Assembly: GCA_008360955.1 (NCBI GenBank)
Contig: LUCM01008953.1
Location: forward strand, 238,979-302,978
From: Fasciolopsis buskii
Lineage: Eukaryota; Platyhelminthes; Trematoda; Plagiorchiida; Fasciolidae
Length of the DNA stretch: 64,000 nt
Reading direction: 5' to 3'
This document shows, one piece after another, positions 52,696-61,600 of this stretch. The position numbers were made by a program, and so were the translations under genes. How positions within the stretch are numbered: position 1 is the first letter of the stretch; each line of letters begins with the position of its first letter. The notes beneath the pieces are model-generated. The model saw nothing but the letters and a program-made list of their open reading frames with translations, was not told where the DNA came from and did not search any database.

Positions 52696-55600
52696 ACAAA
52701 AGCTTCTACTTCATCATAGTCCAAACTTCAATTTTATTCACCCATACAAGTGTGACTGAGCAACCGAGATAATAGCAAATTCATACACTATCGAGAAGGA
52801 AGTCTAGCCTTAGGGAAACAAAAATAGAGTAATTGGTTTGAATTTGTTTGATCACATTCCAAACTGTGTGGTCCAGAGTGCAGAAAGCGACTTAGTCTCA
52901 CGGGACGTCTGCAAGGGACTATGTGCTGTTCAAAATCATCACCAAATGACTCAGAGATCACTTGCACGTGATAGTGCCAGATTTCGCTCGGTTTTGGTAC
53001 TGCAGGGAAAAAACAGAGCCTCACTGTATCCACTGTCGAATATGTGACTCCTTCTAACGATCTCAGAATTTACCCTTAATAGTCTCTACGCGGACTATCG
53101 TCAATATCTGACTGTGCTCGGAAGATGAACTGAATTTCCCGTTAGCGTGTTCGAGAAACCACAATAAATGCAAGGTGCAAACGGTGTCCGTTAAATAAGT
53201 TTCGTTTCTTCTATCAAGGAGGCCAATTTACAGGCGAACTATTTTGTTGAGTCAAAGTCAAAAAGATTTCATACAAGAAATTACCAAGACATATTTCTAA
53301 AAAATTTGAATGCACATCAGGTGGCATTGGAGTCGTGATAAAAGGGAAAACATTGGGAGAAAAATAAAAGAAGGAAATAAATGTTATTTGGGATTCATTC
53401 AATGTTAACTTTTTCAGCCTCCCTCCTCCACATTATTGATTGCACAGTTTACCAATCCCGTGATTCGTTCCCCCCCCCTGGCTGTTAAACAGTAGCGAAA
53501 TGTCTCAGAGAGTCGCAGTCCGAGCATTTGATCCGAAGATTTGATCAACAAAGCAGCAGGGTAAACCAAAGCGTTCGAAAACCATTGCGAGCCTTCGGCC
53601 AGTAAGTTAATCTTATACACTGCCCAGACTACCGGGACGAGGACAACACTCGCAGAATTTTTCGGTACAGCCGATTACTGAAACGTTCGGCTTGTACACT
53701 TATGTTAAAATAATGTGTTCTGAGAAGATAAGGTACTAGCGCTCCGTTTAATAGTACGCCACACTCGCCACTACACATTTCCAAAAAAACGGATTGTTGC
53801 GGTACTTCAAGGGAAGAGCGCTTGTCAGGTGGAAACTCACCACGCCCTCGACACTGTTCCTACCTGATTGCGACCATTCAATTGGTGAACATGGGCCCAC
53901 CTTTTCAATATGCGAAAAACCGAACGTATTTAGGGCTGCATCGAGGACACGACGTGCAGATTCACAACTGATTGCAAATGTGCCTTGAGAATGGTCACTC
54001 AAGGTTATCGAAACAACGGGCTCATTGCGAACATTCTTCACCACGTTGTTTTTCATATTAAAAAACTCCAAATGAGCCCATTTTATACACGGAAAACCAC
54101 CGAGTTGCCAGCCATTCTCCTATCCACAACCTGAGAATGCGTCAGATCATTTCCACATATGACCCTGTACCTCTGGACATCACAGCAGAATCACCACGAA
54201 ACGTATTGATTAGACCGTCTCATGAAACCGATCGGCACCAGTTATTTCTACTAAATTTTGAGTGACTGAACGAACCCCATGAGGTTAAAAGCAACCGTTG
54301 ATGCCTGACTGGTTCTATGCCCACAGCCATGTTGCTTCTGGCCTTGTTCTCCACTTCGGATAAGCGATATTTCCGCGAACCTGCGCCTTGCATGACGCAC
54401 GATTCATCACTCGAGACTGGCTACTTTGTGAAAACGACGTAATAAGTACTCACGGTTTCCGAATGATTTCATTTTTTTGCAAAAATACCCATGACATAAA
54501 TGCTATTTCTATTTCCACTATTCCGGTGAATGTCAACAACCATCAATGGGTAAGTTGTGTCTACCAGCCTCTAAATGGCAAAGCAGTAATCGTACGAGTA
54601 TCGACATAAATTGAACATAGACCACTGTTGGGACACTATCGGGCTGTAGTTCATCTGGCTAATCAATGAACGTAAATCATATGGTTCGATTTGTTACAGC
54701 TAACAATCATTCACTGATACGTTCCGGTTTTGATTGCCATCTCACAGCACCCTTTGTCCCCGAGAACGAAATGATCAAAGAGATTGCAGGTAACACAAAT
54801 GAATTAGTAACCACTATCACCTATTTGTTGGCCTTAAATATTTTGAACATCGGAAATTTTAAGACAGCATACGGTCAACCGCATTGTTTACAGTTTTCAC
54901 ACTATTATAAATCGTGCATCGGCTAGTTTCGGTAACTGGAGTTGTCCCCCACCCCTCGGAGCGTAATTAACGCGCTCCCACCGAAATGATGACATCCCAT
55001 TTGAAGTTTGACATGGGAGTGACGTGAGGCGACTTGGATAGTGGAACGTAGTTAATCCACTTCAGTTCACTGTTTACAGCAGTTTCGTACTACTCATTAT
55101 TAAACTAACCTTGTACTTCGACAGATTCAATCAATCTGGTCGTGTAAGACAGATCCTGAAAATGGCCACGTACTATTTTATGCTGGTTAAAAATTGTTGG
55201 TCATGCTTCATGCTTTACTTGAAGGCCTTATATTATACGTCAGAGTAGCCTGACAGTTCCCCACCGAGGATCCGGTCTGACTGCGACAAATGGCATTATA
55301 AAAGGTTAGTTTGGAGGTAGTAGTCCTTTATATCCAGTGATTATGATATGAACACCTATTTCAATTATCACAAACATTATCTTGTTTAACTCTTCCTAAA
55401 TCTATTTCTTCCATGCTTCGTCAAAAATGTGACATATATTTCGGTCCCTCTTTCTCTGACTGCATTGTATTACTTTTCATGTCCGAAATATCACTCTGAA
55501 ATGGTGCTGTCAGGGGGCATTAGGTACTTGTTAAATCAAACCATATGCAACAAGTCCGTACTCCACTACACTAGTAAGAATACCATTAAAATGCTCAAAC

Positions 55601-58600
55601 TTTTGATTTACACACTTATTCGTACGACGAGAGACACATGGAATACAAGAATAGACCATTGTGGGAAAAGCGAGCATCGTATGAAGAGGGCAGTAAGCCG
55701 AAACTTTGTTCTAGCCACTCATATGGAGACATTATATCATGTAGTGTTGATATTCAATAAGCCGTTATCAACTATCCTGAATGGCCAAGAGACCGAGGTA
55801 TTGGGTTCGTAATAATTCACCGCGAGTTCAAGACTTGTCAGCGCCCAGTGGACATAAACTTCCGATGATTATTATTAAGAATAAAACGGCTGCCGGGTAG
55901 GCCCATGAGTTCCACTTTGAGGTAGGAACCAAGACCGAAACAGGTTTGCGCAAGATTAATGGTTGTACAAACTGAATTGAACTTCCGCTTTGAGTTGAGA
56001 ATTCACATCGCACGATAAATCGAAATGCACTCAATGAACCAATTACTAAGATAACGTGTACACTGATTAGATTGGACGTAACGAGAAGTCCTTTTAATAC
56101 CGGATGTAGTAGAAGCGATGAAACTTTTTATCCTTCGTTTTCTTGGTTGGTTTATTAATGAAAGGGTGAAATGCATGGAATCGTTTCCTGCATTCACTCT
56201 GTCCTCAATGATTTGCAAATGAGGTAATTTTCCAGCCGTTCTTTAGTTTGCACAGTTTCATTCTTTTCTGACTGTGTGAAAGACCGCCACATATCACTCC
56301 TGCTTCAGTGCATTATAGATCGAACCAGTGCACTCTAACGCAAGTCAGCGAGCGAAAACCACGTGCATTTTGACTGGTCTTTAATCGCTATAGTGCTCTA
56401 TCCCAGGAAAAAAATGCTACTCAAAGTCCCAAATCCTTTCCACAGACGAATCAGTTGTTTTCCAGGTGGGGCGGGTGCGTTACAATTCTGTCATCCTATT
56501 TCGTTGTTTTGATGTCGGACGCTTGGTTTGAATATGTTCTCTGTTCGACGCTACAATCGCTCGGAATAACATCTGTTCAAAAACCGTATCGTCTCTCAAC
56601 ATACATTGGGATCCCGTATTTCTGCACCTCAGTGATCTAACAGATCTAAAAGAGGCACTCGTGCTGGCTGGCAGTCAGCTCTTAAATGCACCCTTCCAGC
56701 CAAGATGTCCATTCCGGCATTATTGAGTACCAATATCCGCTCTCGGTTTACGAAAATGTCGGACCTGTCCCACATACTTCAATCACCGATCCATGTTCAC
56801 ACGTGTGCCATCTGCATATGAGAATCATGGCTGAACCCGGATTTCGCCGATTCACTCGTGTCTATAGACTAATTCAGACTTCATCACCAGGACGGATTTT
56901 CGAACAAGAAGACTGGAAGCGGTGTTGCAACATACATAAACTCCTCCTGGTCTGGCAGGTCCGAAGCTGTTTATACGTACGCGCTAAACGGAATTGACTA
57001 TCTCGTAACACAATGTCATCCTGGGTTTTCTCGTCATACCAGCACTATCATAACCAACTTATAAATTGCCCCCTTTAGCTCGCAACAACAAAACACCGCA
57101 TCTTTTTTCGACTCATTTTTAGTGTTTATTATTCCTCTTCTTGAAGAAAGTCTGCATATTATTGCAGGTGATTTTAATCATGCATCTGCCCTACCACTGA
57201 CTGTGTTCGACTTGACTGACCTGTGCGTTTCTCCCACCAGAGGCGGTTCTATTTTAGATAGTTATTACCAACCACCCCGATTTATTTCCCCTGAAAATGT
57301 GTGCTCCAATTTCAAGTAGCGATCATTGTCTGCTTCTGTTAAGGCCCAAGATATACTCTAGGTCAGCTTTCTATTCCTTCAGGCGAACAAATCATATCCG
57401 AGTTCGCCTCCGCAACTTTTCACAAAACAACCTTATTCTTCTTCACAAATCCCTTTCACTTGCATCTTCATGTTTCTTTTTTGAACCCCTGCCCAATCAC
57501 AATGTCAAACTTTTCACAGAGATGGCCAACGCAATCTTTGATAGTTGCTGCCTCTCAAAAACCGTTTTTGTCTCAAATGGCCGTATTTCCAAACAGAAAC
57601 TGAAATCCCTAAGAAGACACAAGGAGCACTTCTACAAATCTCGTAATAAACCAAGCGTGTCGTATATTTCCAACCTAGTAAAAGCTGAAATCCAACTCGT
57701 CGACAATACATTCACCAGCCAACTTTTGGGTGGTAACAACAATGGATTCCTATGGCAAGGCATTCGAATGTTTTAAGGCATGGTGCTATGGGTCTGGCCG
57801 AAATATTTACTCCTCTAGTTAATCCATCATTAATCTCGTCTTTCATCCCTGACTATTGGAAACCCGTCGCTATTATTCCCATCCCAAAATCTATCAGTTC
57901 CACTGCTTTGGCAAAACCCTCTCGACCAATCGCCTTAACATCTACCGGTCTTAAACTGACAGAGCGTGCAATATTTAAGCACTTGTGTTCTTCTATGTAT
58001 CCTCCTGAAAACCCTTTCCAGTTCACCTATAAATCTAACAGGTCCACTTTGGACTCTGTCACCTCCTTCACTCACAACATTTGTAAGTCCTTAAACGCAT
58101 CGATGAAATCTGTGCGTTGCACCTTTCTAGACCATTCGTCGGCATTTGATTCTGTCCCACGATCTCTTCTACTTCACAAGCTGTCATCTCTTCAAATATG
58201 CTGATGATGTTGCCCTTTCTCAAACCGTTTCGAACAACGATGATTTTCGAAGTTTTTCCAACAACCTATTTTCTACCTACGATTTCTCTGCACGAGCTGG
58301 TTAAAAATCTCAACACATCTAAATGTTTCGAATGTCTGTCCTCTCTCTTTCTAGGTCGGCCTATCCATTCGAAACATCTTCCTTTAACTCAAAAGCGCTT
58401 ACTACGGTTGACTCCGTGAAATATTTAGGGGTNACTAGTGGTAAAAATCTGAAGTGAACCTCTCAGATTTCCACCTGTGTAAAGAGTCTCCGACGGTTGT
58501 CGTTTCAAATCAGGAAGCTTCCGCGCTGCAAGGTGAAACAAAGCAACATCTCCCGATTTGTATACCAGTGTGTTTTTCCAATCCTTCTTTACTGTTCTCC

Positions 58601-61600
58601 ATTTCATTAAGCTAGCGCGGATTCGTATCACATATCTCTGCAGGTAAACGGTATCATAATATTTACATGATGCGCAAATTTTGAGAAGTGGTTGTCTGTT
58701 CTCTACTATATGGTCCAGCGTTCAGATTTCGTTGGGCGCCGAGATCACGTGCGAGTGAACGGTGAGGGCATTCCGATTTTGCTTACGATTTGGCTACTTC
58801 GATTACAATAGGATTTTCCACTAATCCAAATTCGAAACAAAAACGAAATACAGTTGATCGTTTTCAGGAGGGCCATTGGGGCCATATGGAATCATAGAGA
58901 TCAGAAAACTCGGCAGAGATGAGGGGATTCGAACCAGCAACTTTCACGTCGAAGCATCATGATACTGATCACATGACCACTCAGGGAAGGATATGGCCGT
59001 ATTCCAAAATCTGACTAACAGTAAAGGTGCCAATAAGTTCTGGATGGTATAATGTTAATAACACTGCATTGTTGGTAGATGTAATGCACCAACGTTTCGA
59101 CTACCGTGGGTAGTCCTTCCCAAGGCAAGTTTTACAATTATGTGAATGAGGGAACGTTCATATGCTAACTGATGTTTATTGTCTGTGTTTGTGAGTGTGT
59201 GTACTTTGGACTGTGGGTCGGGTGAGAGATTAGTTGTCCTTCACGTCACCCATGGTGATGGGGTCAACTAGCGTGGTGACCTTTGGAATGTGTTTCCCAA
59301 AGATGTTCAGGATGTCCATATCTCCGAAATCTCTTCCACGTCGTTCCGATTGATGCATGTAAGGTGGGTGCTTATCGCCAGAGCCTCGGCAAATTTACGT
59401 TCAGCGCAGGTTCTGAATCCACGTTGGAGCACTTTTGTTTTCATAATCTATGTTATGTCACTCTGCTGTGGCATGCAGAGCGATGGCTGAATCGCGCTCA
59501 AGTTTTGATAAGGCCACATTATCCGAAGATCTGCACCTTTCTTTCCTTCTGTGTTCTCTTATTCGTGTCATCAGTTGTCTGCTGGTTTGTCCAATATAAT
59601 CTGCTGAGCATTTCTTGCAACTGATTTTGTAGATGCAGTTGTCTTGGTCTTGCACACCGACTTGACCTTTAGCCTTTGATAAGTGGCGCTTTGAAGTATC
59701 ATCCATGCGGAAGAAAGTGCGAATATCAAAGTCACTGGGGACTTTTCTTATTGCTCCCGAAGTATCCGATCTGTACGGAATTCCGACAAAGGCAGTTTTC
59801 TTTTTTTCCTTCTTCGTCTTGGTTGTTGACTTGCAGGTTTTCAGTTGTTTCCTTATGAGGCGTGGCGGATAGTGATCGTCTTTCAGGATGTCGTTTAGAC
59901 GTCCTAGTTCTTCTTTACGGTCGGTATCATCACTGCATAGCTTTTTAACTCTGTTGGCTAGCGAGGAAATAAATGTCCGTTTCGCGCATTGCGGATGAGC
60001 TGAACTGAAGTCCAAATATTTATCCGAATGTGTGCATTTTCTATGAATGCCAATATTGAATTTTGGTGAGTCATTAACTTTCAGCCGACAATCTAAAAAG
60101 CTGATGACTACTGGTGTCTTCTGACTCCATTGTGAACTTAATGGATCTACATTGTTGATTGAGAGCTTGAAGAAAACTTGATGATTGCAAATGTATCGTC
60201 GACATACCGTACGTACAAGCGTGGGGGGTGAATAAATTCCATTAGAGCTTTTAATTCAACCGAATGTAGGAAAAGGTTTGCTACAATGGGGGATAAGGGT
60301 GATCTCATGGCCATGCCATCCGTTTGTTTGTACAACTCATGTTTGAACTTGAAGTATGTTGACATGAGGCAAAGTTCTATAACCCTGATAATTTCGGATG
60401 TGCTTAGTACGGTTCACTCTTCTAAGGAAGTGTCCGATATTAAAAATGAATAGTGCGGACTGTCTTTAATGGGTACACTCGTGTATAAGGAGACCACATC
60501 AAAACTCACAGCAACTTCATCGTTTTCTAGTTCAAAGTCTTTCAGCATATGGGCAAATTCGAAGGCGTCATTGATATGACTTACTTCTATCTTCTGAGAG
60601 GGTTTTAATAATCCACTAAAATATTTTGCCAGTTCGTACGTTCCACAAGATGTGTAGTCTACAATTGGACGAATGGATACGTCGGATTTGTGGATTTTTG
60701 GTAAGGCGTAAAATCTCCCAGGTCTGCTTGATTTTGGTGTTAATAAGATCCACAGAGATTTCCCGAGTGTTTCCTTCAAGCCAGATAGGTACTTGTTTGC
60801 ATGGGCCTTTGATTTGTTGAGAGATGCATTCACTTTCTTCTTTTCTATTTTTTCATAAGGTCCACCAACAATGCTGTGTTATTAACATTATATCATTCAC
60901 AATTAAAACCAATACGTGGCGCGTCGATTTTTTGATGCACTCCTTACATCATTTCGTGTCAATAAGTTGTCAGGAAGGATCTAGGGTTGGCTTGATTCTA
61001 ACGTTTCCATCGACGAGATGAAAGCAATTTCAGTGGGTAGATTGGAAATGACGAGTATCAAGACCATCGGTTGATGACTACCACGTGAAAACAATTCATA
61101 GTTTTTAGATTCAGAATGCTTACTAAATCGGAATTCCTGTTAACTAGCTCAGGGGTAAACAAACGCACTCAAACCTTGAAAATGAAAGTAGATAGCCAAT
61201 CCGAACCAGTGATTTCTCACTTTGTCGTATGCAGTTCAAGTTTATAAAGAAGTGATTCAGAAGGTTTGACTAACGTTGAACTGACAAGAATGCAGAAAAA
61301 TCGATGACCAATCATATCCGCGGGTTCAAACTAGTGGATGATGGTTGATTTATGGGAGAATCCCCTTCAGACCGCCAAATTACGAACAGACCATGGGGCG
61401 ACGGATGCAATGTGTTCATGAATTATGTAGTATCTTCTCGTATAAAAAGGCTCGACTGGCATTTGCTCTATTTCAGGCATCTGCGGCATCGGCCCAACAT
61501 TCGCTATTCGATCGAAGGTTAAGGGTACGCTACAAATGTAAGAATAGTCGTGTTATATGGTTCCGAAACATCACCGTTGCTGACAGAAGATATCCGAAGG

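Larger units (their letters stand above)
50617..56689. other. Large FAAH intron between exons b and a, quiet stretch
   Basis: Microsatellites only. ORFs such as 55,429-55,812 (+, 127 codons) and 53,748-54,071 (-, 107 codons) match nothing I recognise. Confidence 0.45.
59041..60903 (-). mobile_element. Penelope-like element 3, 5'-truncated, flanked by inverted termini
   Basis: Minus-strand frames give, in order, [20 protein letters not shown] then [15 protein letters not shown] (motif A, 60,414-60,833), [20 protein letters not shown] (motif B, glycine of MGSP changed to Arg) and [14 protein letters not shown] (YVDD, 60,147-60,365). The C-terminal endonuclease follows: [29 protein letters not shown] (about 59,560-59,640). 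Stops separate the three parts. The RT N-terminus, including the DKG motif, is missing at about 60,850, where an inverted copy of the 3' terminal sequence begins. Conserved tail residues continue in another frame to about 59,290. Confidence 0.9.

Noticed and set aside
55429..55812. 127-codon + ORF
   Set aside because: No recognisable domain; Lys/Asn- and Tyr-rich like surrounding AT-rich DNA.
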